Source: Planktotalea frisia
GTDB taxonomy: Bacteria > Pseudomonadota > Alphaproteobacteria > Rhodobacterales > Rhodobacteraceae
Direction: 5' to 3'
NCBI RefSeq assembly: GCF_001890925.1
Contig: NZ_MLCB01000186.1
Span: forward strand, 1 to 64,000
DNA length: 64,000 nt
Under the pieces are notes generated by a model. The model saw only the letters and a list, made by a program, of their open reading frames with translations, was not told the origin of the DNA and did not search any database. Within the stretch, counting starts at the first letter, position 1. Every line of letters begins with the position of its first letter. The position numbers were made by a program, and so were the translations under genes. Positions 25,098 through 33,031 of the stretch are shown one piece after another.

Positions 25098-26387
25098 ATG
25101 AAAGATAGATTGCGCGCGGTGTTTTGTGATCACCTGAGCATTATGCGGGGCAAATACCTGCCAAATTCCAAGATCGGCGACCATGACACGCGCTTTTGTC
25201 AATCCACCTTTGGCGTGCACTACGACAAGGATCTGCTGCCCTCTCCCGGTTCCATGATGATGGAAGGTCTCCCAGATATGGAGCTGCGCTGGAGCGCAGA
25301 TGACATCCGTCCTTGCTGGGAAAATGGCACGCAAATCGTGCTGGGCGATCTTTACGACGCCGCTGGCACGCCTTTGGCGATGTGTCCCCGCGGTGCGTTG
25401 AAACGCGCAGTTGCAGCTTGGGAAGCGAAAGGGCTAACCCCAAAAGTCGGGATCGAGTTAGAGGCATTTGCCTTTATCCACAACGACGAGGGCAAACTGG
25501 TTCCCTACGACAGCCTTGGCGGCGTGGTCTATGGAACAGGTCCGTTCACCGATCCGCGAGGTTTCAACGATGCAATCTGGGATGTGGCCGAAGAGCTTGG
25601 CTTCAAGCTCGACATGATCACAGCAGAATATGACAGCCCTCAATTCGAATATACGCTCACTTTTGATGACGCGCTGAGCGCTGTCGATGACATCATTCTC
25701 TTTCGTCAAATGGCGCGCGAAGTGGCGTTGAGCGAAGGGGTGATCCTCAGCTTTATGCCAAAACCAATCGTCGAAGCAGGTGGTTGCGGGATGCACATCA
25801 ACTTCTCCTTCACAGACAAGGACGGCAACAACGCTGTCGCGTCTGGCGACAAAGGTGGGCCAGATCACTTAAACGATCTCGCACGCGGCTGCCTTGCGGG
25901 GCTTTTGCATCATCACAAGGGGCTTGCGGGTTTGATTGCGCCCACGGCGAACTCTTATGATCGTTTGCAGCCTGCCTCCCTTTCAGGTCACTGGCAAAAC
26001 TGGGGCGGCGATCACCGTAATGTCACCACACGCGTCAGCACAGAGGGCGGTGCAAAGGCGCGGCTAGAGCACCGTATGGCGGATGCTTCGTCTAATCCCT
26101 ATACAGCTGTCGCTGCGGTCTTGCAGGCAGCTTTGCTTGGGTTTGAGAACGGCTATGAGTTGCAGGCGATGGAAACCGGTGACGGGTTTGAGCAAACGGA
26201 TGCTACCGTCGGCGCGGCCTCTGATCTCGCTGGTGCGATCGCGGATTTGAGCAGCGATACGGTGCTGTCAGCGGCTGTTGGCCAAGGCCTTGTGGACAAC
26301 CATGTCTTCATGAAAGAGGCGGAGGTCGAAAAGACCAAAGACCTCACGCCAGAGCAGTTGCGCGATTTCTACATCTTTTACATCTAA
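25098..26387 (+). CDS. Glutamine-synthetase-like gamma-glutamyl ligase
   Basis: The 429-residue protein has the beta-grasp N-terminus (MRGKYLPNSKI near residue 16) and the GS catalytic barrel: VGIELEAFAF near 118 and AEYDSPQFEY near 177 for the metal-binding glutamates, GGCGMHINFSF near 220 with the ATP/ammonia-site H, and LEHRMADASSNPYTAVAAVL near 320. It is shorter than GlnA-I and belongs to the GlnT/PuuA/GmaS-like group, enzymes that couple glutamate to an amine or amide to nitrogen metabolism. Its position after a P450 suggests a xenobiotic- or alkylamine-derived substrate. A strong GGGAGAGAC site precedes its ATG. The stop overlaps the ABC1 gene stop by CTAA. Confidence 0.9.
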   Translation: MKDRLRAVFCDHLSIMRGKYLPNSKIGDHDTRFCQSTFGVHYDKDLLPSPGSMMMEGLPDMELRWSADDIRPCWENGTQIVLGDLYDAAGTPLAMCPRGALKRAVAAWEAKGLTPKVGIELEAFAFIHNDEGKLVPYDSLGGVVYGTGPFTDPRGFNDAIWDVAEELGFKLDMITAEYDSPQFEYTLTFDDALSAVDDIILFRQMAREVALSEGVILSFMPKPIVEAGGCGMHINFSFTDKDGNNAVASGDKGGPDHLNDLARGCLAGLLHHHKGLAGLIAPTANSYDRLQPASLSGHWQNWGGDHRNVTTRVSTEGGAKARLEHRMADASSNPYTAVAAVLQAALLGFENGYELQAMETGDGFEQTDATVGAASDLAGAIADLSSDTVLSAAVGQGLVDNHVFMKEAEVEKTKDLTPEQLRDFYIFYI

Positions 26388-27709
26388 GCCACTGATCGCT
26401 CGATCAACTTTTTAAGATCAACCTGCGCGCCAAGGCGATTGGCGAGCAGGAACATACCGCCAAATTTGCGCTGTAAAAGCAGAACATCGATTCCCAAAGG
26501 CGGTGGAATAAAACCGTCATTGGCCAGCTTCATCCCCATGTCTTGCATTTTTGCTTGAAGCTTGCCGTCTGTAAAGTCGTAGCTTTCTGACTGCGTGATT
26601 GCATCGAAAACCAACTCGATCATTGCTGTAATCTGCGCTTTGTGCGTGTCCTTTGTTTCGCCGGTAAAGAAGCCGATCTTCTGTACGATTGCTTGCAAAG
26701 CATCAATGTCGCGTCTTAACCCAGCTCTGAACAAGTCGCGATACTGCGCGACGATCTCTGATCCGATCTCTTGTGTCGCGCCGAAATCCAGAAGCACAAC
26801 TTTTTGAGTAGCTTCGTCGTAGAGATAATTTGCGAAATTAGGATCTGTCTGCATCACACCAAAACTGAACAACTCTTCGAGTGTGAGCGTGATCAGTGTC
26901 GACGCGATCTCGTTGCGTGCGTCTTGCGACAAATGCGTTGTTCTTTCGATGTCTGTGCCTGCAACATAACTCATACAAAGCACCTGCGACGTGCTCCATT
27001 CTTCAATCAGTTCCGGCAACGTGAAGTTCGGACGCCCAGACAGCAGCTCGTAGAAGCGGCTCAAATACCGCGCTTCACGCTCGTAGTCCGTCTCCTGATG
27101 CAGTTGTTTGCGTGCTTCTTCCATATATGGTGCAAGCTCAAAACCTTTTGGCATCAGGCCCGACATTTTGATCAACGCACCTACATTGGCGACATCACTA
27201 TCAATGCTTTTCGCCACACCAGGATATTGTACTTTGATCGCCAGAACGCGCCCGTCTTTTAGAGCCGCGCGGTGCACTTGACCGATGGAGGCAGCCGCGA
27301 TGGGATGAATATCAAAGCTTTTGAAACTCTTTAGCCAGCCATGGCCCCATTCAGCGTTCAGCACTTGCTTGAGCTGCGCGGCAGGCATGAAATGCGCGTC
27401 ATTGCGCAAACGGGCCATGATCTGCGTCAATTCAGGGGGCAACACATCGCCTGTATCCATGGAAACAAGCTGCCCGATCTTCATCGCCGCCCCGCGCATT
27501 TGCGCAAGTTGCTCAGTGATGCGGGTGATATTCTTTGGTGTGAGAAGCAAATCGCGCATTGTTGGCCGTTTTGCTTGCACCAATTGTGACAAGCCGCCCA
27601 ACGCCATGTTGCCCGCAACTCCGGCGGTCATCGCGCTTAGTCCCCCTAGACGCGATAACCGCTTTTCAGGAATGCGCAGGGCGCGGGAGGATGTCGGCTC
27701 TCTGCTCAT
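26384..27709 (-). CDS. ABC1/AarF (UbiB-like) atypical kinase
   Basis: The 441-residue protein has the ABC1 signature motif KxGQ in AAMKIGQLVSMD near residue 76, the A-rich nucleotide loop AAASIGQVHRA near 135, the VAIK-equivalent LAIKVQYPG near 155, and the catalytic DPNFANYLYD plus LLDFGATQ near 275-300. The family supports ubiquinone biosynthesis (UbiB, Coq8) and is thought to act by ATPase-driven lipid handling. Unlike UbiB it has no C-terminal transmembrane helices, so it is closer to the stand-alone ABC1 proteins of alphaproteobacteria. Start: ATG at 27709; the TTG before it is less likely. Confidence 0.9.
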   Translation of the reverse strand: MSREPTSSRALRIPEKRLSRLGGLSAMTAGVAGNMALGGLSQLVQAKRPTMRDLLLTPKNITRITEQLAQMRGAAMKIGQLVSMDTGDVLPPELTQIMARLRNDAHFMPAAQLKQVLNAEWGHGWLKSFKSFDIHPIAAASIGQVHRAALKDGRVLAIKVQYPGVAKSIDSDVANVGALIKMSGLMPKGFELAPYMEEARKQLHQETDYEREARYLSRFYELLSGRPNFTLPELIEEWSTSQVLCMSYVAGTDIERTTHLSQDARNEIASTLITLTLEELFSFGVMQTDPNFANYLYDEATQKVVLLDFGATQEIGSEIVAQYRDLFRAGLRRDIDALQAIVQKIGFFTGETKDTHKAQITAMIELVFDAITQSESYDFTDGKLQAKMQDMGMKLANDGFIPPPLGIDVLLLQRKFGGMFLLANRLGAQVDLKKLIERSVA

Positions 27710-27746
27710 CAATGATGAGTTAGCTCATGGCCCGCCCTTTACAACT

Positions 27747-28181
27747 TTAAAAACCAGCAATCTGACGCAAGCATCGGCGCAAAACATCTTGGTCGGCTTG
27801 CGAAATGTGGCTGACAAGATCTTTATCGAAACGCGCAGCTTCGCGGCTCAAATCTGCATAAGCGCTTTGGCCCGCACGCGTCAGGCTCAGCTCTTCATGG
27901 CGACGATCATCTTCTAGCGCGGTGCGCGTCAGAAACCGTTTCCGTTCCAGCGCAGCAACACTTCGCGACACTTTTGTTTTGTGAATACGCGCGCGTTCGC
28001 AAATCTCTTTTGCGGTCATTTTCCCGTAGCGCCCGAGGTGAAACAACACACGCCATTCTGTGCGCAGCATACCGTAGCGGTCTTTATAATATCTCTGGAA
28101 ATCAAGGCTCGACGCATCGGCTGCTTGATTAAGGAGATAGGGCAGGAAATCCTGCAAATCAAATTTGCTATTGTTGGCCAT
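27747..28181 (-). CDS. MarR-family transcriptional regulator
   Basis: The 144-residue protein has the MarR winged helix: recognition region MTAKEICERARIHKTKVSRSV near residue 58-78 and the wing DDRRHEELSLTRAG near 97. MarR repressors respond to aromatic ligands, often the substrate of the genes beside them. It is divergent from the FAD monooxygenase across an 89-base gap containing an inverted repeat, so it most likely represses the monooxygenase/DUF2783/maiA operon and itself. Confidence 0.92.
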   Translation of the reverse strand: MANNSKFDLQDFLPYLLNQAADASSLDFQRYYKDRYGMLRTEWRVLFHLGRYGKMTAKEICERARIHKTKVSRSVAALERKRFLTRTALEDDRRHEELSLTRAGQSAYADLSREAARFDKDLVSHISQADQDVLRRCLRQIAGF

Positions 28182-28200
28182 CTGACCAAATTAGCCGTTG

Positions 28201-28220
28201 TTAGTTACATAAACAACTAA
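28201..28220. promoter_or_regulatory. Candidate MarR operator
   Basis: TTAGTT (28201-28206) and AACTAA (28215-28220) form six-base perfect arms around an eight-base AT-rich spacer, the size expected for a MarR dimer. It lies 20 bases from the marR start and 50 bases from the monooxygenase start, where it could block both promoters. The flanking GTTG and CAAC elements extend the symmetry weakly. Confidence 0.5.
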
Positions 28221-28270
28221 TATTTCTGCACAAACTGGAACGGTAGTATTGCTTACAGAGAGTGCTAAAC

Positions 28271-29896
28271 ATGGTCGCAGTAAGATACGAAACAGCTTTC
28301 AAGCTATACCCTTATGAAAAAGTCGCGGCCCAAACAGGTGCCGTGCAGCGACACCCTGTCGTCATCGTCGGCGGCGGGCCTGTTGGCCTCGCGCTTGCGC
28401 TTGATCTTGGGAAAAAGGGCACCCCTGCCCTCGTGCTGGACGATCATGATGGCGCGGGTTTAGGCAGCAAGGCGATCTGTTTCGCCAAGCGCACGCTTGA
28501 TATCGCGTCCCGACTAGGCGCGAGCGCGTCAATGGTCGACAAAGGCGTGGTTTGGAACGTTGGCAAGGTTTTTCACGGTGACGGCAATCTCTTTAAATTC
28601 GATTTGCTTCCCGAAAGTGGCCATCGCAATCCAGCGTTCATCAATCTTCAGCAACCCTACTTTGAGCGGTTCCTCGTCGATGAAATCCGCAATGCGCAAA
28701 ATGCCGGCGCACCCATCGAAATTCGCGGGCGCAACAGCGTCTCGTCGATGACTCAGCATAGCGATTACACATCGCTCGACATTGAAACGCCAGACGGGCC
28801 TTATCAGCTTGAAGCGGACTATCTGATCGCCTGTGACGGCGCGCGCTCTAGCATTCGCGACATGATGGGCCTGTCTTTTGATGGGCGTGTGTTCGAGGAC
28901 AACTTCCTGATCGCAGACGTGGAAATGAAGGCTGATTTCCCGACTGAGCGTTGGTTCTGGTTCGAACCTCCCTTCAAAAACAGCGGACAATCCGCACTTT
29001 TGCACAAACAGCCCGACGATATTTGGCGCATTGATTTTCAACTGGGCTGGGACATTGATCGCGACAAAGAGCTTGATCCCGAGCGCATTCGTGCACGCGT
29101 TGACGCCATGCTTTCGAGCCAAGCAGGCAGCGTGCCAGAATATGAACTGCATTGGACTTCGATCTACACGTTCCAATGCCGCCGCATGGATACATTTCGC
29201 CACGGCTCTGTTTTGTTTGCAGGCGATAGTGCGCATCAAGTGTCACCGTTCGGTGCACGCGGGGCCAATTCCGGCGTGCAGGACGCGGAGAACCTCGCGT
29301 GGAAATTAGACCTCGTCCTCAAAGGGTTGGCGGATGACAGCTTGCTCGACACATATGCAACCGAACGTGAATTTGGCGCAGATGAGAACATTCTAAATTC
29401 TTCGCGCGCGACAGATTTTATGACGCCGAAATCCAAGGTTTCCAAGACCTTCCGCAATGCGGTTCTCGACCTTGCTGGGCGTCACGCCTTTGCGCGTCCT
29501 ATCGTCAATTCCGGTCGCCTTTCTGTGCCTTGTACCTATGATGGTTTTGACCTTTTCGGCCCTGATGCCCTCAGCGGTCCCAAAGTCACGCGTCCCGGTG
29601 CCACCTGCCCGGATGCGCCTGTCAAAGAGGGCTATCTGCTGGATCATTTGAACAGCGGGTTTCACATTCTAAGCATTGGCGAAGACGCATCAAAGCCTGT
29701 CACGTCCAATGGGATCACTGCAAATGTCGTCCAGATTTGCACGCCTTCTGAGGAATTACGCACGCGTTATCTTGGCGATGAACCTCAGGCCGTTTATCTC
29801 ATCCGACCCGATCAACATGTGGTTGCGCGTTGGCCTTCTTTCGATGAAAAGGCAGTCGCAGACGCACTAAGTAATTCTATCGGAAAGGGCGCATAA
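28271..29896 (+). CDS. FAD-dependent aromatic monooxygenase
   Basis: The 541-residue flavoprotein of the PHBH fold has the FAD GXGXXG site VVIVGGGPVGLALALDLG at about 31-48, the DG motif YLIACDGARSSIRDMMG near 190 and the second FAD site FAGDSAHQVSPFGARGANSG near 320. It is long for the family because of a C-terminal thioredoxin-like domain (about 430-541) as in phenol and MhpA-type hydroxylases. ATG at 28271 is preferred to GTG at 28262 because GAGAG lies nine bases upstream. It hydroxylates an aromatic ring using NAD(P)H and O2. It overlaps the DUF2783 gene by one base (stop TAA, ATG). Confidence 0.93.
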   Translation: MVAVRYETAFKLYPYEKVAAQTGAVQRHPVVIVGGGPVGLALALDLGKKGTPALVLDDHDGAGLGSKAICFAKRTLDIASRLGASASMVDKGVVWNVGKVFHGDGNLFKFDLLPESGHRNPAFINLQQPYFERFLVDEIRNAQNAGAPIEIRGRNSVSSMTQHSDYTSLDIETPDGPYQLEADYLIACDGARSSIRDMMGLSFDGRVFEDNFLIADVEMKADFPTERWFWFEPPFKNSGQSALLHKQPDDIWRIDFQLGWDIDRDKELDPERIRARVDAMLSSQAGSVPEYELHWTSIYTFQCRRMDTFRHGSVLFAGDSAHQVSPFGARGANSGVQDAENLAWKLDLVLKGLADDSLLDTYATEREFGADENILNSSRATDFMTPKSKVSKTFRNAVLDLAGRHAFARPIVNSGRLSVPCTYDGFDLFGPDALSGPKVTRPGATCPDAPVKEGYLLDHLNSGFHILSIGEDASKPVTSNGITANVVQICTPSEELRTRYLGDEPQAVYLIRPDQHVVARWPSFDEKAVADALSNSIGKGA

Positions 29897-30078
29897 TGTC
29901 ATTGATCCTAGAGCCCAACATCCCTGATCCGGATGGCTTTTACGATGAACTTTTGCGTGCGCACGAAGGGCTGACAGACGACGAGAGCGAAGCTTTCAAT
30001 GCGCGGTTGATCCTGACGCTGTGCAATCACATCGGGGATCGCGAGATCCTGCGCGCGGCTTTGGAGGCTGCAAAATGA
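29896..30078 (+). CDS. DUF2783 family small protein
   Basis: This 60-residue acidic protein (DPDGFYDELLRAHEGL, then SEAFNARLILTLCNHIGDREIL) matches my memory of DUF2783, which occurs next to aromatic monooxygenase genes in alphaproteobacteria. It has no membrane segment or cysteines other than one. Its start overlaps the monooxygenase stop and its stop overlaps the maiA start (ATGA), so it is translationally coupled on both sides. It may be a subunit or accessory factor of the monooxygenase; this is inference. Confidence 0.85.
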   Translation: MSLILEPNIPDPDGFYDELLRAHEGLTDDESEAFNARLILTLCNHIGDREILRAALEAAK

Positions 30079-30695
30079 GCGAAACTGTTCTTTGGGATTA
30101 TCCGAAATCCTCGGCCAGCTATCGTCTTCGCATTGCTTTGAATTTAGCAGGTTTGGAGTACCGCTTAGAAACTGTTGATCTTCTCACTGGCGCGCATCGC
30201 TCGGACGCTCACCTTGCTCGCAATCCCCAAGGATTTGTGCCTGTCCTTGATATCGACGGGCATCGCTTCACTCAGTCTTTGGCGATCCTCGATTATCTCG
30301 ACGCGACGCGCGATATGGGACTGTTGCCAAGCGAGCCTGCGGATCGCGCTAAGGTCACGGCGCTCGCGCATTGTATCGCTGTGGATCTACATCCTGTTTG
30401 CAATCTGTCGGTCATGCGCCACGCGACAGGCGGCGAAGAGCCAGTTCGCACCGAGTGGATGAGACATTTCATTCGGCCCGGTTTGGAAGCTTTCGAAGTT
30501 CTGCTCGCCGGCTTTGAGCAAACCCCATTCGCCACAGGTTCCACCCCTAATCTCGCAGATATTTGCTTGATCCCACAGCTCTATAACGCCAATCGTTGGG
30601 GTGTTGAGTACAGCGATCTCTCTCGGATCACAGCAATTGAGAAAGCCTGCGCCGCGCACGACGCTTTCAAAGCGGCGCATCCCGATATGGTTTAA
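30075..30695 (+). CDS. maiA: Maleylacetoacetate/maleylpyruvate isomerase, GST zeta class
   Basis: The 206-residue protein starts MSETVLWDYPKSSASYR; the SSxSxR motif of zeta-class glutathione transferases (SSASYRLRIALN near residue 12) is present, with the thioredoxin fold up to residue 80 and the all-helical C-terminal domain. NPQGFVPVLDIDG near 53 and ADRAKV / CDLHPVCNL near 95-115 are zeta hallmarks. It converts a cis ring-cleavage product to its trans isomer in homogentisate or gentisate catabolism. The start at 30075 fits better than an earlier ATG in the same frame at 30021, which would sit inside DUF2783. The stop overlaps the PhyH gene (TTAA). Confidence 0.9.
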   Translation: MSETVLWDYPKSSASYRLRIALNLAGLEYRLETVDLLTGAHRSDAHLARNPQGFVPVLDIDGHRFTQSLAILDYLDATRDMGLLPSEPADRAKVTALAHCIAVDLHPVCNLSVMRHATGGEEPVRTEWMRHFIRPGLEAFEVLLAGFEQTPFATGSTPNLADICLIPQLYNANRWGVEYSDLSRITAIEKACAAHDAFKAAHPDMV

Positions 30696-31849
30696 ATCTG
30701 CTGCTTTGCCGCCATTGCATCAAGCGTGGCGTTAAAGTCAGTGGGCGCAATCCCCTCTCGCAGCGCACGTGCGAAATAAGCCTGCTGCGTTTCCGGCGCG
30801 AGACCACCAACAGGCGGATCGCTATCTAGGTTGGTTGGAAACGAATACCCCTCCGCGGTCGATGCGATCGCCGCATTCAATTCCGACGCAGAGAGCTTTG
30901 TTGCAACCGCGTGCGGATATACCAGTTTGCACATTTTGCGCCGATCAATCGCTTCTAGCGCGCGGCCAAACGCCGATGAAACTTGCAACAAGTTGGCAAA
31001 GCGGTGGATGTCCGCGCTGCTATTTGCACCAGCCGCGTGAAAAATTGCCGGATTGAAAAACAGCGCATCGCCCTTTTCCAAAGCGAGTTGAACGAAGCGT
31101 GCGTCAAACTCTTCGCGAAACGCATCAAGTCGCCACGCGGCATAACCTGGGCGGTAAGCTTGCGAAAACGGCAACAGCTTGGTCGGCCCGCTCTCAATCG
31201 GCATGTCGCAATGAGCGATCGCACCTTGAAGGGTCAAAACAGGCGAAAGATCATGCACATGCGCTGGATACTGCACTGCAATATCTGCCGTTTGAAACCC
31301 CAAATGATAGTCGCGGTGCGCCTGCTGTGCAGCGCCGCCCGGATACACCAAATTGACTTGCGCGGTCATTTGATAGTTCGGCCCAAGCCAAGCTTCGCTT
31401 GCGGCGGCGATGGCGGTATTGGCAAAATATCGCAAGAAAACCTCTGGATTTGCTTCGCATAGTTTTTGCAAAGCATTCCAAACACGGTCATTCGAACCAG
31501 CTGCTGCGAAATGATCACTTCCGCCACCTGAACTGCGTTTTTCATCCGCGATGATTTGCTCATAAATTGCGGTCGCTTCGTCGAGAACGCGCGTGTCGTC
31601 ATAGGCTTTGCGAAGAACAATTGCGCCAGCACTTTTCAGCATCACGTGCGCCCATTCAGCCATGATACTTTTACGGGTTTCGAGATCCTCAAGCAAAGGG
31701 CGAAGCCGCACCATGTCGTAGATCGGAATGTTCTTTTGCACGTCATCCGCATGAGGCACCATCGCCGGATCAAGCGTTTGAGAGATCAGCGTTTTGAATT
31801 CATCCAAGTCGCAAGTGTTCGCTTCAAAATAGCCCGTTTCGTTTTGCAT
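30692..31849 (-). CDS. Phytanoyl-CoA-dioxygenase (PhyH) family oxygenase
   Basis: The 385-residue protein starting MQNETGYF has the Fe(II)/2-oxoglutarate triad of PhyH: H178 and D180 in QAHRDYHLG, H271 in NPAIFHAAG, with R283 in DIHRFANLLQ as the likely 2-oxoglutarate anchor. The start is set by GGGGGATCGG before the ATG; a TTG- or ATG-initiated extension of 19 residues looks like noncoding sequence. Members hydroxylate small molecules, so it may belong to aromatic or betaine use. There is no coupled partner except the convergent maiA and divergent kelch gene. Confidence 0.87.
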   Translation of the reverse strand: MQNETGYFEANTCDLDEFKTLISQTLDPAMVPHADDVQKNIPIYDMVRLRPLLEDLETRKSIMAEWAHVMLKSAGAIVLRKAYDDTRVLDEATAIYEQIIADEKRSSGGGSDHFAAAGSNDRVWNALQKLCEANPEVFLRYFANTAIAAASEAWLGPNYQMTAQVNLVYPGGAAQQAHRDYHLGFQTADIAVQYPAHVHDLSPVLTLQGAIAHCDMPIESGPTKLLPFSQAYRPGYAAWRLDAFREEFDARFVQLALEKGDALFFNPAIFHAAGANSSADIHRFANLLQVSSAFGRALEAIDRRKMCKLVYPHAVATKLSASELNAAIASTAEGYSFPTNLDSDPPVGGLAPETQQAYFARALREGIAPTDFNATLDAMAAKQQI

Positions 31850-31960
31850 TTCCGATCCCCCAATCTCGTTAAAGCTAACACTAGAAAAGAAACTGATCCC
31901 TTGCAAAGTGTTACCACGCGGCTTTAACGTTTCTGATCACAAACGCAAAAGGAACAGTGC

Positions 31961-32887
31961 ATGGCTGGATGGGTCACACTCGATTGTGACGGCGCACCGC
32001 ATTGTCGCCATGAGAACGGATTTGCATGCTTTGAGGGCAAGTTTTATCTGTTTGGTGGGCGGCGCGTTCAACCTATCGACATCTTTGATCCACAGACCAA
32101 CACTTGGACCCATGGCAGCCCACCGCCCAAGGAAATCCATCACTTTCAGCCCGTCATTGTTGGCGCTCAGATTTGGTTGCTTGGCACAATGACTGGGATC
32201 TTCCCGCGTGAAACACCGCTGGAGACGGTGTTTATTTATAAGCCGGGGACAGATCGTTGGCTAGAAGGCCCCGAGATTCCAAAGTCTCGTCGGCGCGGTG
32301 CATCTGGCTGCGCTTTGCACAGCGACGGTTGGATTTATGTGGTTGGCGGCATTGTAGAGGGTCATCATGCGGATACGCAGGCGTGGTTTGATCGGATTCA
32401 ACCTGAAACGGGAGAATGGCAGATCTTGCCTGATGCGCCCAACAAACGCGACCATGCGCCCTGCGCAATCGTGGACGAAAAGCTCTATTTCTTTGGCGGG
32501 CGCGAAACAGGTCGGCACAACGGCACAGATTACAACGCGCTGTTCTTTGCAACAATTGGCGATGTGGATGTCTTTGATTTCGCAACACATACTTGGTCGG
32601 TCCATGCCCAGCCTTTACCCATTGAAACCGCAGCAGGCGGCACAGGCGTGCTTGGGGGCAAAATTCACTACGTTGGCGGAGAAGCAGGTCGCATGGAAGC
32701 ATTCACAGAGATGCAAATCTTTGATCCTGACGCCGGAACTTGGAGCATGGGTGCGCCGCTCAATCGCGCGCGCCATGGGACGAATTGCTGTGTGCACGAC
32801 GACAAACTCTGGATCGCAGCCGGTAGCGGCGCGCGCGGGGGCGAACCTGAACTTACCAGCATCGAAGTCATCGCAATCAAGGACTAA
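31961..32887 (+). CDS. Kelch-repeat protein
   Basis: The 308-residue protein has about six kelch repeats of 45-50 residues (for example FYLFGGRRVQPIDIF, IYVVGGIVEGH, LYFFGGRE, IHYVGGEAGR), each with the double-Gly and following Trp or Phe, so it forms a six-bladed beta propeller. No signal peptide is visible at MAGWVTLDCDGAPH, so it may be cytoplasmic. Bacterial relatives include sialate epimerases (NanM), which are exported, and uncharacterised proteins near PhyH genes. It is divergent from PhyH and convergent with ccoS. Confidence 0.82.
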   Translation: MAGWVTLDCDGAPHCRHENGFACFEGKFYLFGGRRVQPIDIFDPQTNTWTHGSPPPKEIHHFQPVIVGAQIWLLGTMTGIFPRETPLETVFIYKPGTDRWLEGPEIPKSRRRGASGCALHSDGWIYVVGGIVEGHHADTQAWFDRIQPETGEWQILPDAPNKRDHAPCAIVDEKLYFFGGRETGRHNGTDYNALFFATIGDVDVFDFATHTWSVHAQPLPIETAAGGTGVLGGKIHYVGGEAGRMEAFTEMQIFDPDAGTWSMGAPLNRARHGTNCCVHDDKLWIAAGSGARGGEPELTSIEVIAIKD

Positions 32888-32893
32888 AGCCCT

Positions 32894-33031
32894 TTAATCG
32901 TCGAGCAGTATGCGCGCGGCATTCCCTTGCTCATCGTCATATTGATCGCTGCGTACCGTGTAGATAAACGCCCAAAGCCCGATACCGCCAAGGATAAGCG
33001 AGACGGGAATTAAGATAACAAGAACATTCAT
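32894..33031 (-). CDS. ccoS: Cytochrome cbb3 oxidase assembly protein CcoS
   Basis: The gene encodes 45 residues: one N-terminal transmembrane helix (NVLVILIPVSLILGGIGLWA) followed by FIYTVRSDQYDDEQG and an Asp-rich end, which is the CcoS pattern. CcoS is needed to insert haem b and copper into the CcoN subunit. It overlaps the end of ccoI by ATGA and closes the ccoGHIS operon. The frame is free of conflict with the kelch gene stop (32887). Confidence 0.93.
   Translation of the reverse strand: MNVLVILIPVSLILGGIGLWAFIYTVRSDQYDDEQGNAARILLDD

Noticed and set aside
28529-29239. A 236-codon minus-strand frame
   Set aside because: It lies inside the FAD monooxygenase gene on the opposite strand and has no recognisable motif.
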